A stretch of 36,108 nucleotides of DNA from JAKIWV01 sp049800095. GTDB lineage: Archaea; Thermoplasmatota; Thermoplasmata; Lutacidiplasmatales; UBA184. The position numbers were made by a program, and so were the translations under genes. The notes below the pieces were generated by a model that ran no database searches, was not told the origin of the DNA, and saw only the letters and a list, made by a program, of their open reading frames with translations. Location of the stretch: positions 1 to 36,108 of the forward strand of contig JBARJD010000070.1 of NCBI GenBank assembly GCA_049800095.1, written 5' to 3'. This document shows, piece after piece, positions 1 to 7,699 of this stretch; positions within the stretch are counted from its first letter, which is position 1, and every line of letters starts with the position of its first letter.

Positions 1-147
1 GGCCGGGTCCGCTGGGAAGCTCCGTATCTCCGGTTCTTTGTGTTGTCACACAACGCCGTCCGCGGAGGGGCGGGCGGCTCCGTGCTCAACGCGGAGCTCG
101 CCGACGCGCTCGGCCTGCTACGTCGGGGGAGGGTCGCCGCTTCATGA
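1..147 (+). CDS. asd: Aspartate-semialdehyde dehydrogenase, C-terminal fragment
   Basis: This is the last 48 codons of a gene that enters from outside the window, read in frame 1 and ending at TGA 145-147. The translation contains SHNAVRGGAGGSVLNAEL, which resembles the C-terminal end of archaeal/fungal-type aspartate-semialdehyde dehydrogenase (usual form SHN-x-RGAAG-x-S-x-LNAEL). The enzyme reduces aspartyl phosphate to aspartate semialdehyde. Its stop overlaps the ATG of the aspartokinase gene (ATGA), so the two are translationally coupled and catalyse consecutive steps. The catalytic Cys and cofactor domain lie upstream and cannot be checked. The identification rests on this short tail plus the neighbour. 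Confidence 0.72.
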   Translation, partial: GRVRWEAPYLRFFVLSHNAVRGGAGGSVLNAELADALGLLRRGRVAAS

Positions 148-1460
148 CCGTCGCACACCCTTTAGTGGTAAAGTTCGGCGGTGCGACCCTCTCGAAGCCG
201 AAGGAGGTCGTCGACTGGGTCAGCCAGCGGCACGCAACCGAGGGCCCGATGGTGGTGGTCCTGTCGGCTCGGGAGGGTGTAACGGACCTCCTACGATCTG
301 TGATCGCCGCTCCTCGCGCCCACGCGAAACACGTCCGGGCGTTGGACCAGATTGCGCAACTCCACCCGGGGCTATCCGTCGAGGGCCGGAAGCAGCTCGA
401 TCGGTTGAGGCAGTTGGTACAGGAAGCGGAGCGACGAGGCAAGGTGGACCCTCCCCTCGCGGACCGGATCGTAAGTCAGGGGGAGCGCCTCGCGGTGCAC
501 TGGATTCTTCCCCAATTGCTTGAAGCCGGCATACCGGCGGTGGGGGTCGAGGCCGACCACCTCGGAGTTGTCACCGACAACGAATACGGTGCCTCCACGA
601 TCCTTCTCGATCGGTCTGAACGTCCGGTGCGCCGGACCCTGACTCGGTGGCTCCGGGCAGGCCGAGTACCGGTCGTCACCGGATTTGTGGGACGGAGCCT
701 CGAAGGACGGGTCACCACGCTTGGCCGGGGGGGTTCCGACTACACCGCGACGTCGCTCGGCGCGATTCTCCGAGCCAGCCGAGTCGAGCTCGTGAAGCGG
801 GGAGTCTCTGTGCTGACCGGTGATCCCCACCGGGTCCCAGCCGCTCGGCCGATCCTCCGATTGTCGTACGATGAAGCGGAGGAGCTGGCTCAGTTCGGCG
901 CGAAGGTACTACATCCCCTGACGGTCGAGCCGGCGCGAGACTTTGGGATCGAGGTGCATGTGATGCCGCTTGGAGATCCGAAGGCCAGCACGGTCATCGG
1001 ACCCACACCGGGACCTGGCGGGATGCGCGCCCTCACGTTGCTCTCCCCCGTCGGTCTCCTACGGATTCGGGTGGCGGGCGGACGGCAGCGTCCCGGCGTC
1101 GTCGCCGAGGTATCCCGTCGCCTCACCGCCGCGGGGCTCAATATCGTCACGCTGTTCACTTCGTCGACGCTGCTGAGCGTTGTGCTCGAGGCCGCCCACG
1201 CCGCCGAAGGTCGGAGGGCCCTCCAGCCGCTCGCCGACCGGGATCGGATGGTACTGGACGGGCCACATCGCGTCGGTTTGCTGACGGCCATCGGCGAGGG
1301 GGTTCTTCGCGATGTGGGCCGTCTACCCCCCTCGATCCTTCGAGTAGGGGAGGGCCTGAGCGCGACGCCTCGATCCGTGACGCTGGCGGTTCCCGCCAAG
1401 GAGGCAGAGCGCGTCTTGGTACAGATGCATCGCACGCTCGTGGAGCGGAGGGCCCGATGA
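144..1460 (+). CDS. lysC: Aspartate kinase (divergent)
   Basis: A 438-residue aspartokinase-family protein that would phosphorylate aspartate as the first step toward aspartate semialdehyde. The N-terminal amino-acid-kinase domain begins with VKFGGATL (usual KFGGTS). The signature TLGRGGSDYTA lies near residue 195, and the FGAKVLHP motif lies in the usual place. After about residue 300 the sequence has an ACT-like regulatory region (PGVVAEVSRRLTAAGLNIV), expected to bind an allosteric amino acid. The motif usually read as TDVDG before the T-x-DP segment is here KRGVS (about residues 218-222), an unusual change near the nucleotide site, so activity or regulation may differ. It overlaps asd upstream and trpE downstream by ATGA. 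The family is secure; full catalytic competence is not. Confidence 0.85.
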   Translation: MTVAHPLVVKFGGATLSKPKEVVDWVSQRHATEGPMVVVLSAREGVTDLLRSVIAAPRAHAKHVRALDQIAQLHPGLSVEGRKQLDRLRQLVQEAERRGKVDPPLADRIVSQGERLAVHWILPQLLEAGIPAVGVEADHLGVVTDNEYGASTILLDRSERPVRRTLTRWLRAGRVPVVTGFVGRSLEGRVTTLGRGGSDYTATSLGAILRASRVELVKRGVSVLTGDPHRVPAARPILRLSYDEAEELAQFGAKVLHPLTVEPARDFGIEVHVMPLGDPKASTVIGPTPGPGGMRALTLLSPVGLLRIRVAGGRQRPGVVAEVSRRLTAAGLNIVTLFTSSTLLSVVLEAAHAAEGRRALQPLADRDRMVLDGPHRVGLLTAIGEGVLRDVGRLPPSILRVGEGLSATPRSVTLAVPAKEAERVLVQMHRTLVERRAR

Positions 1461-2653
1461 CCGACCCGTGGCAGGAGTTCCTCTCTACATCGACCCGGGG
1501 CGAGTGCGTAGGATATTTCGAGCGAGGGTCAGCTCCCGGCCTCCCGGGGCGGTGGGCCACCTCGTTCGTCGAGCCCGACGAGTACTGGTCGCTCAGTTCG
1601 GATGCCGGTATCGAGGAGCTCGACACCCGTGCCCGTCGGCAGTTGAAGAACGATCCGCGCCGCGCGTTGATCGGATACATCGGGTTCGACGCGACCTCCC
1701 TCTTCGAACCCCTCCTCCGACGAGTTCCTCCAGGGGGTCCGTTCCCGCTCGGGGAGTGGGCTCTCGTGTCCCGGTTTCGGCGGCGGCGCGTCGAACGGTC
1801 CCCCGTGCCCGCACACCCGCGTTCGTTCGAGCGCCCCGCCACTCCGAGGTCGGACACGCTCCCTCAGCGGAGATTCGAGCGGAGCGTCATTCGGCTCCGC
1901 GAGGCCATTGGCGCCGGAGAAGCGTTCCAAGTCGTTCTCAGCCACCGGCGAGCCTGGGACCGACCCGAGGACCTGCTCGACCGGGCCACCCTTCTTCGCG
2001 CGCGGGAGCGATATGCCTACTTCTACTACCTCCGGTTCGGAGACCGGGAAATCGTCGGCGCAAGTCCTGAGTCGGTCCTCGAGACGCAGGGTCGCCGCGC
2101 CTTCCTGAGCCCAATCGCAGCTACGCGCCCCCGTCGGAGCACGGCGGGCCGCACGACGCTCCACCGGGATCCGAAGGAGCTGGCCGAGCATCGCATGCTA
2201 GTCGACTTGGCCCGCAACGACCTCGGCCGGGTCTCCCGGCCCGGAAGCGTGCGCGTGGTCTGGGAGGAACGTCTCGAGCGGTTCGCCCGACTCGAGCATC
2301 TCGTCAGCCGGGTGGAGGGAACTCTTCTGCCGTCGGTCGGCTCCTGGGCCGCACTGGCCGCCGCGTTCCCTGCGGGGACGGTGAGCGGGGCGCCTAAGAT
2401 CCGAGCGACCCGGTTACTCCGTCACGAGGAACGAAGCTGGCGCGGGCCATACGCCGGCGCCGTCGGGGTGATCCAGGGAAATGGAGATGCGGCGTGGGCG
2501 CTCGCCATTCGCAGCGCCTTCACCCTACGCGACCAGCTCTACACGGCGGCCGGGGCCGGCATCGTCTGGCATTCCCAGCCGCGGCGAGAGTTTCAGGAAA
2601 CCCTCCTCAAACTCGAGGAACTGGAGACGACCCTCCTCGGGAGCCGACCGTGA
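1457..2653 (+). CDS. trpE: Anthranilate synthase component I
   Basis: The 398-aa protein is the chorismate-converting subunit of anthranilate synthase, making anthranilate with ammonia delivered by TrpG. The chorismate-binding domain is clear: FQVVLSHR near residue 155, GASPESVLE, the HRMLVDLARNDLGRV segment, FPAGTVSGAPKIRA, and IQGNGDAAWALAIR toward the end. It is shorter than typical TrpE (about 450-520 aa), mainly through a reduced N-terminal domain, where the tryptophan feedback site usually lies. I could not find a convincing LLES inhibitor motif, so feedback sensitivity is unclear. The ATG overlaps the aspartokinase stop; the TGA overlaps the trpG GTG. PabB is the main alternative, but the trp operon context argues for TrpE. 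Confidence 0.93.
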   Translation: MTDPWQEFLSTSTRGECVGYFERGSAPGLPGRWATSFVEPDEYWSLSSDAGIEELDTRARRQLKNDPRRALIGYIGFDATSLFEPLLRRVPPGGPFPLGEWALVSRFRRRRVERSPVPAHPRSFERPATPRSDTLPQRRFERSVIRLREAIGAGEAFQVVLSHRRAWDRPEDLLDRATLLRARERYAYFYYLRFGDREIVGASPESVLETQGRRAFLSPIAATRPRRSTAGRTTLHRDPKELAEHRMLVDLARNDLGRVSRPGSVRVVWEERLERFARLEHLVSRVEGTLLPSVGSWAALAAAFPAGTVSGAPKIRATRLLRHEERSWRGPYAGAVGVIQGNGDAAWALAIRSAFTLRDQLYTAAGAGIVWHSQPRREFQETLLKLEELETTLLGSRP

Positions 2654-3231
2654 AAGTACTTCTCGTCGATCACGAGGATTCGTTCGTCTACAACCTCTAC
2701 CAGAACCTCCGTGTGCTAGGCGCCACCGTCGAGTGTGTCCGATACACGGCGCCCGTACGCCGTTCGATCGTGTGGGATCCGGACGCCATCGTTCTCTCCC
2801 CGGGCCCGGGCCATCCCAAGGACCGGAGGGTCACCGGCCACGCGAGGTACCTCCTGTCCCGCTGGCGCACCGAGCGGCCGTTCCTCGGGGTGTGTCTCGG
2901 CCATCAATTGATCGGCGAATTCTACGGGGGTCGAGTAGGTCAGGCGGAGGCTCCGGTCCACGGGGCGACCGTCGAGATCGAGCACGTTGAGACACCTCTT
3001 TTCCGCGATGTCCCGTCCAAGTTCCGCGCAGCGAGGTATCATTCGCTCGTCGTCAAACGGGAAGGCCTTCCGAAGCAACTGCGGGTGACAGCGACTACAC
3101 GGCAGCGCACGATCATGGCGCTCGATCACCGGTCCGACCCGGTCCACGGAGTCCAGTTCCACCCGGAGTCCTACCTGACTCACGAAGGACCTCAGATCCT
3201 GCGAAACTTCCTGGGGGAGGTTCGACGATGA
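2650..3231 (+). CDS. trpG: Anthranilate synthase component II (glutamine amidotransferase)
   Basis: A 193-aa class I glutamine amidotransferase that hydrolyses glutamine and passes ammonia to TrpE. The triad is visible: Cys82 in GVCLGHQ, and His171 and Glu173 in GVQFHPES. The oxyanion segment LSPGPGHP lies near residue 50. The start is a GTG inside the trpE stop (GTGA overlap); the reading frame continues upstream, but homology begins at KVLLVDHEDSFVYNL, the standard TrpG N-terminus. The stop overlaps the trpD ATG. Length and motifs are normal for a stand-alone TrpG. Confidence 0.95.
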   Translation: MKVLLVDHEDSFVYNLYQNLRVLGATVECVRYTAPVRRSIVWDPDAIVLSPGPGHPKDRRVTGHARYLLSRWRTERPFLGVCLGHQLIGEFYGGRVGQAEAPVHGATVEIEHVETPLFRDVPSKFRAARYHSLVVKREGLPKQLRVTATTRQRTIMALDHRSDPVHGVQFHPESYLTHEGPQILRNFLGEVRR

Positions 3232-4274
3232 CCCAGGCGATTTTGGAGCGGCTGCTCGCCCGGAGGGACTTGACTCCGCATCAGGTAACGTCGGTCGTAG
3301 GGACACTCGTCGATCCCCGCACGGAGGACCTGGAAAGAGCCGCACTGCTCGTCGCGCTCCGAACCAAGGGCGAAACCGCCGCGGAGGTCCAAGCTTTCGC
3401 TCGGGAGCTCCGTCGACTCTCCAACGCCTTCCCCGGGCCGCGGGCCGATGGGGCCGTCGACCTCTGTGGCTCCGGAGGGGCGAGGACCCCTTCCTTCAAC
3501 ATCGGCACGGTGAGCTCGTTCGTGGTCCGAGCCGCGGGAGTACCGGTGGCCAAGCACGGGAACCGAAGTGCTCGGGGGAGTGCGAAGGGTTATGCCGGAT
3601 CCAGCGATTTGCTCGAGGCGCTTGGTTTACCGGTCACGACCTCCTCTGAATTCGCGCGCGAGTGCTACCGGCGGTACGGGCTGGCGTTTCTGCATGCCCC
3701 GCTGTACCACACGGCCACGAGCGCGGTGATGCCGGTCCGTCGCGCGCTCGGCGTGGCTACGATATTCAACCAGCTCGGCCCGCTCACCAACCCGGCGAAC
3801 GTGCCCTTCCAGGTGGTCGGATGTCCGGAGCCTTCTGTCGCAGAACGGGTGGCCAGGATCCTTCCCAACCTCGGCGTACGAGCCGGCATCGCGGTCGCCG
3901 GCAACGACGGGAGCGATGAATTCTCACCGACGGGCACCTCGACGTGCGTGATCTGGTCCCACCGGCACCGGAGCCACCGAACCGTCCGCGCGGCGGATCT
4001 TTTGGAGCCGGAAGATCGTCGGGGGTCCTGGGGCCCGCTCGCAGCGCCAGCGGCGGCCGAGGAGACAAACCGGCTCCTCGCGGGGGGAGGAGGCGCTCGG
4101 CGCGGGAGCATCCTCCTCACGAGCGGGGCGGCGCTTTGGGTATCGGGCCGTGCGCCCGATCTCCGAGCAGGAATCCGTCAGGCACAATGCGCCCTCGATG
4201 ACGGCCAAGCGGGGGCCCTCCTGGGTGCCCTTCAGCAGCTTGCGCGCGAACGTCCGTGGAACAGGGGGGCCTGA
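3228..4274 (+). CDS. trpD: Anthranilate phosphoribosyltransferase
   Basis: A 348-aa enzyme that transfers phosphoribose from PRPP to anthranilate. It has the four-helix N-terminal domain, then CGSGGARTPSFNIGT (usual GTGGDG-x-x-TFNIST) for PRPP binding near residue 82, KHGNRS near residue 110, and FNQLGPLTNP near residue 185. Between KHGNRS and the following DLLEALG the protein has about three more residues than the usual VSSKSGAAD stretch, so the loop that contacts PRPP/Mg is a little longer. It starts with ATG overlapping the trpG stop. Length is normal (330-350 aa). Confidence 0.94.
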   Translation: MTQAILERLLARRDLTPHQVTSVVGTLVDPRTEDLERAALLVALRTKGETAAEVQAFARELRRLSNAFPGPRADGAVDLCGSGGARTPSFNIGTVSSFVVRAAGVPVAKHGNRSARGSAKGYAGSSDLLEALGLPVTTSSEFARECYRRYGLAFLHAPLYHTATSAVMPVRRALGVATIFNQLGPLTNPANVPFQVVGCPEPSVAERVARILPNLGVRAGIAVAGNDGSDEFSPTGTSTCVIWSHRHRSHRTVRAADLLEPEDRRGSWGPLAAPAAAEETNRLLAGGGGARRGSILLTSGAALWVSGRAPDLRAGIRQAQCALDDGQAGALLGALQQLARERPWNRGA

Positions 4275-4276
4275 CG

Positions 4277-5068
4277 GTGGGCTTTCTCGCCAACCTGCTT
4301 CCCCAGGTACGCGCCCAGATCGATGACCCGGCGTACCTGCAAGGTCTCCCCGAAGCCCCGACTCACCGCGCCCCGAGCTTGCGAGAAGCGGTGACGAGGG
4401 CACGAGCGGGCTGGGCGGTTCTCGTTGAGCGCAAGCATGAATCGCCAGGGGCCGCCGAATCGACGCTCCCCGTCCCACCGCTCGCGAAGTTCGTGAAACA
4501 GGCGCTAGAGGGGGGCGCCGATGGGCTGTCTTGCCTCGCGACCGCCCCTGAGTTCCGGGGCTCACCTCGTGAGGTGGCCGAACTCGTGCGCGGATCGGAC
4601 CTGCCGGTCCTGTTCAAAGATTTTGTAATCGATCCGATTCAAGTCGAAGCCGCCTTCCGCTCCGGGGCGTCGGCGATCCTCCTGATCGCCCGCTTGGAGA
4701 GCGGAGGGTTTCTGGACATACCGCTCCGGGAACTAGCCTTGGCCTCTAGGGCCCGCGGGCTCGAAGTGCTGCTGGAGGTGCATGGGCAAGACGAATGGAC
4801 GATCGCGGAGGACATGGCCGTGGATTTGTTCGGAGTGAACTTGCGGGACTTGGACACGCTACGATTCCGCCCAGAGGCTGCGGAAGAGACGTTCCGCCTC
4901 GCCGGCGCACATCATCCACTCCTTGGGCTAAGCGGCGTATCCTCCCCCGCCGAGGCCGAACGATATCGTCTTTGGGGAGCCGACGGTCTTTTGGTCGGTA
5001 CCGGTTTCGCTCGCGCACGAGACCCCGGGGCCTTCCTTCGCGCGTTGAGGGTCCCTCGTCAAGGATAG
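4277..5068 (+). CDS. trpC: Indole-3-glycerol phosphate synthase
   Basis: A TIM-barrel enzyme of about 263 aa that closes the ring of carboxyphenylaminodeoxyribulose phosphate to give indole-3-glycerol phosphate. Motifs include VERKHESP (usual AEIKRASPS), KDFVIDPIQV, LLIARLE, LEVLLEVHG, GVNLRDL and the phosphate-binding GLSGVSSPAEAERY toward the end. I chose GTG 4277 because an AGGGGGG stretch (4262-4269) sits at ribosome-binding distance. GTG 4256 is an alternative that adds seven residues and overlaps trpD by 19 nt, but it has no visible ribosome-binding site. The product passes to TrpA. Confidence 0.9.
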   Translation: MGFLANLLPQVRAQIDDPAYLQGLPEAPTHRAPSLREAVTRARAGWAVLVERKHESPGAAESTLPVPPLAKFVKQALEGGADGLSCLATAPEFRGSPREVAELVRGSDLPVLFKDFVIDPIQVEAAFRSGASAILLIARLESGGFLDIPLRELALASRARGLEVLLEVHGQDEWTIAEDMAVDLFGVNLRDLDTLRFRPEAAEETFRLAGAHHPLLGLSGVSSPAEAERYRLWGADGLLVGTGFARARDPGAFLRALRVPRQG

Positions 5069-5072
5069 AGGC

Positions 5073-5720
5073 ATGAAGACATTCGTGAAGTTCTGCGGGC
5101 TGACCGAACCGACCGCCATCGCACTAGCGCCCGAGGGGGGGGCGGCCGGCTTCGTGATCGACGTCCCAGCCTCTCCACGGAACCTCACGGTCGCTAAGGC
5201 GGTCGAGTTGGTGGAGCACGTACCGGCGGGGGCGGAGGCGTGGGCGGTGGTCGTCGATCCTTCCGTGGAGCTGATTCGCCAGATTTTCGACGAAGTCGGC
5301 GTCGACCGGATCCAGGTCCACGGCAAGATTCCGGAGGGCCTCGACTTCCTTGAGATTCACCATCTTGTCCCATCGCTTCCGGTGCCGACCGGACCTGACG
5401 GCGGGGTGGTCCCCGAACTTCCGCCGGCGGAGTCCTACCCCCGGGTGCATCTGGATGCGGCCGGAGGCCCGCTGCCGGGAGGAAGTGGACTGCGGCCGGA
5501 CTGGGAGATCTGCGCGGCCCTGGTCCAAAAAGCCCCCGGCCGAAAACTCGTGCTCGCCGGCGGATTGACACCGGAGAATGTCGGAGAGGCACTCTCTGCG
5601 GTTGGGCCCTGGGGCGTGGATGTCTCTTCCGGCGTGGAGCGCTCCCCCGGGGAAAAGGACCCCGACCGGATACGCGCATTCCTCGCCGCCGTCGAGGCAT
5701 GGGAGAAGTCGCATGCCTAG
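5073..5720 (+). CDS. trpF: Phosphoribosylanthranilate isomerase
   Basis: A 215-aa TIM-barrel isomerase that converts phosphoribosylanthranilate to the enol-ribulose product used by TrpC. The N-terminal VKFCGLTEP carries the catalytic Cys (position 8, usual KICGLT). GFVIDVPASPRNL, VVVDPS, IQVHG and the late LAGGLTPENVGEAL and GVDVSSGVE segments are standard; the aspartate of GVDVSSG is the expected acid/base partner. It starts four bases after the trpC stop with GGATAGAGG upstream, and its last codons overlap the trpB start by 8 bases. Length is normal. Confidence 0.94.
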   Translation: MKTFVKFCGLTEPTAIALAPEGGAAGFVIDVPASPRNLTVAKAVELVEHVPAGAEAWAVVVDPSVELIRQIFDEVGVDRIQVHGKIPEGLDFLEIHHLVPSLPVPTGPDGGVVPELPPAESYPRVHLDAAGGPLPGGSGLRPDWEICAALVQKAPGRKLVLAGGLTPENVGEALSAVGPWGVDVSSGVERSPGEKDPDRIRAFLAAVEAWEKSHA

Positions 5721-6882
5721 ACGCTTCGGCGCCTACGGCGGTGCCTATGTCCCCGAGACGCTCATACCTGCGCTACGAGAACTAGAGGTGGCCTGGCTCT
5801 CCTCGCGGCACGATCCGAATTTCCGTACCGAGCTTTCGCGCTGGTCCCGAACCCTCGGAGGCCGCCCGACCCCGCTCTACCACGCCGAGAATCTTACGCG
5901 TCGCGGCGGGGGGGCCCAGATCTGGTTCAAGCGGGAGGACCTACTGCATGGGGGTGCTCACAAGTTCAACAACGCGCTCGGCCAGGGACTTCTTGCGCGA
6001 CGCATGGGCAAGCTCCGGCTGATCGCGGAGACCGGCGCCGGTCAACATGGGGTCGCGGCGGCGATGATCGGCGCCGCTCTCGGGCTGCCGACGGAGGTAT
6101 ACATGGGCGCTCGCGACATGGAGCGTCAGTCCCCCAATGTGCAGCGAATGCGTTTGTTGGGAGCGAAGGTGCATCCGGTGACCTCCGGGGCCCAGACGCT
6201 CAAGGACGCGATCAACGAAGCCCTGCGTGATTGGATTGCCAGCGTTCGAACGACGCATTATCTCCTCGGCTCGGCCGTCGGGCCCCACCCGTTTCCGTCG
6301 TTGGTGGCAGATTTTCAAAGCGTGATCGGCCGAGAACTTCGAAGGCAGTCCCGCGCCCAGTGGGGGCAGTTGCCCGACCTCGCCGTTGCGTGTGTGGGGG
6401 GAGGGAGCAACGCGATAGGTACGTTCCACCCCCTGTTGCGTACACCGGTCCAGCTGCTTGGGGTAGAGGCCGGGGGCCGGGGTCGGGGCGTGGGCGCCTC
6501 GTCGCTCGTGCGCGGCACCCCCGGGATTCTCCACGGCGCCTATTCGTTTGTGCTGCAGGACCCCGATGGGCAAATCTCCGAGACCGAGAGTATCTCTGCC
6601 GGACTGGACTACGCCGGAGTGGGGCCCGAGCACGCGATGCTCCGAGACTCCGGCCGAGTGCGATACATTTCCGTACGCGACGACCAGGCGTTGTCGGCCT
6701 TTCACTGGGTGGCCCAGGACGAGGGCATCTTGCCGGCCCTGGAACCTTCCCACGCGATCTACGCCGCGGTACGAGCGGCCGCCCGCCTTCCTCTCCGGCG
6801 ACGCGTCGTGGTGACGCTCTCCGGTCGGGGGGACAAGGACTTGGAGGTGGTGCTCCGCCATGACGCCGGACGGGCTCGCTGA
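5713..6882 (+). CDS. trpB: Tryptophan synthase beta chain (TrpB1 type)
   Basis: A 389-aa PLP enzyme that joins indole to serine-derived aminoacrylate. The start ATG lies inside the trpF 3' end; the frame stays open upstream, but homology begins at RRFGAYGGAYVPETL, the normal N-terminus. The PLP lysine is Lys84 in GGAHKFNN (usual TGAHKINN), followed by AETGAGQHGVAAA; CVGGGSNAIG binds the phosphate, and LSGRGDKD closes the protein. The segment LLHGGAHKFNN differs at several normally fixed positions (usual LNHTGAHKINN), though the lysine is kept. It overlaps trpA by 23 nt, as expected for an alpha2beta2 partner. Confidence 0.95.
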   Translation: MPRRFGAYGGAYVPETLIPALRELEVAWLSSRHDPNFRTELSRWSRTLGGRPTPLYHAENLTRRGGGAQIWFKREDLLHGGAHKFNNALGQGLLARRMGKLRLIAETGAGQHGVAAAMIGAALGLPTEVYMGARDMERQSPNVQRMRLLGAKVHPVTSGAQTLKDAINEALRDWIASVRTTHYLLGSAVGPHPFPSLVADFQSVIGRELRRQSRAQWGQLPDLAVACVGGGSNAIGTFHPLLRTPVQLLGVEAGGRGRGVGASSLVRGTPGILHGAYSFVLQDPDGQISETESISAGLDYAGVGPEHAMLRDSGRVRYISVRDDQALSAFHWVAQDEGILPALEPSHAIYAAVRAAARLPLRRRVVVTLSGRGDKDLEVVLRHDAGRAR

Positions 6883-7669
6883 GATCCTCTCGAGAAATCG
6901 CCAGGAGCGTCGAGGCTCCCTTCTCGTCTACATCATGCTAGATGCCGCGCGTCAGAGGGCGTTAGTTCCGCTGGTGCGAGCCTGTAGGGAGGCGGGGGCG
7001 ACGGGAATCGAGCTGGGTTTCCCGTTCAGCGATCCCATCGCCGACGGCCCGATACTACAGGCGGCCGCAGCTCGGGCGCTCGTGAACGGCACTGGCTGGC
7101 ACCACTTGCTCGACGCACTAGGAGCCGTCTCGCCGGAGCTTCCCGTAGCGGTCATGACCTACGCCAACCCGGTGTTTCAACATGGACTCGCGGAGGCCTG
7201 CAAGGAGATTGCCGCGGCGGGCGGCTCGGGACTCATCGTCCCGGACCTTTCGTTGGAGGAGAGTCCTCCGTGGCGTATCGCGGCGCACCGTGCTGGGCTT
7301 TCCCTGGTCCAGATGGGGTCGCCGGCCACCTCTGTCGGCCGTGTGGGTCGGCTGGCCGAGGCGAGCTCCGGTTTTTTGTACCTCGTTTCGCGATTTGGGA
7401 CGACGGGCCGGGGCGGGCGGGCCCCCGGTGTGGAACTGCGACCGTTGGTCGCGGCGGCGCATGCAGCGCGTCCCGAGCTTCCGGTGCTCATCGGATTCGG
7501 CATTCGGACCGCGGCCGATATCGCCCCGATTCGCGCCACCGGCGCGGACGGGGCGATCTTGGGCAGTTCCGTCGAGGAAATCCTCTCTCGATCGACCGAC
7601 CCGGAGCGTCTCCGGTTGTTCGTTCGCCGATTGGCCCATGCACTGGGTTCCCAGCGACACGGGTCCTAG
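6860..7669 (+). CDS. trpA: Tryptophan synthase alpha chain
   Basis: A 269-aa TIM-barrel lyase that cleaves indole-3-glycerol phosphate and channels indole to TrpB. The catalytic acids are visible as Glu51 in GIELGFPFSDP and Asp62 in ADGP. The barrel continues with VMTYANPV, GLIVPDLSLEE, FLYLVSRFGTTG and the phosphate-binding IGFGIRTAADI and GAILGSS segments. It is the last gene of the run; its stop lies inside an inverted repeat that extends to the convergent endA stop. Confidence 0.95.
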   Translation: MTPDGLAEILSRNRQERRGSLLVYIMLDAARQRALVPLVRACREAGATGIELGFPFSDPIADGPILQAAAARALVNGTGWHHLLDALGAVSPELPVAVMTYANPVFQHGLAEACKEIAAAGGSGLIVPDLSLEESPPWRIAAHRAGLSLVQMGSPATSVGRVGRLAEASSGFLYLVSRFGTTGRGGRAPGVELRPLVAAAHAARPELPVLIGFGIRTAADIAPIRATGADGAILGSSVEEILSRSTDPERLRLFVRRLAHALGSQRHGS

Positions 7670-7699
7670 GGCGACTGGGCCGACCCTAGGGCCGGACCC
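7661..7699. terminator. Inverted repeat between convergent trpA and endA ends
   Basis: GGGTCCTAGGG (7661-7671) can pair with CCCTAGGGCCGGACCC (7684-7699): six outer and five inner base pairs with a five-base bulge on the 3' arm. The alternative CCTAGGG/CCCTAGG pairing gives seven contiguous pairs. It covers the stop codons of both converging genes, so a bidirectional transcript-end structure is plausible. There is no T-rich tract, which archaeal intrinsic termination normally uses, so the role is inferred only. Confidence 0.35.
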
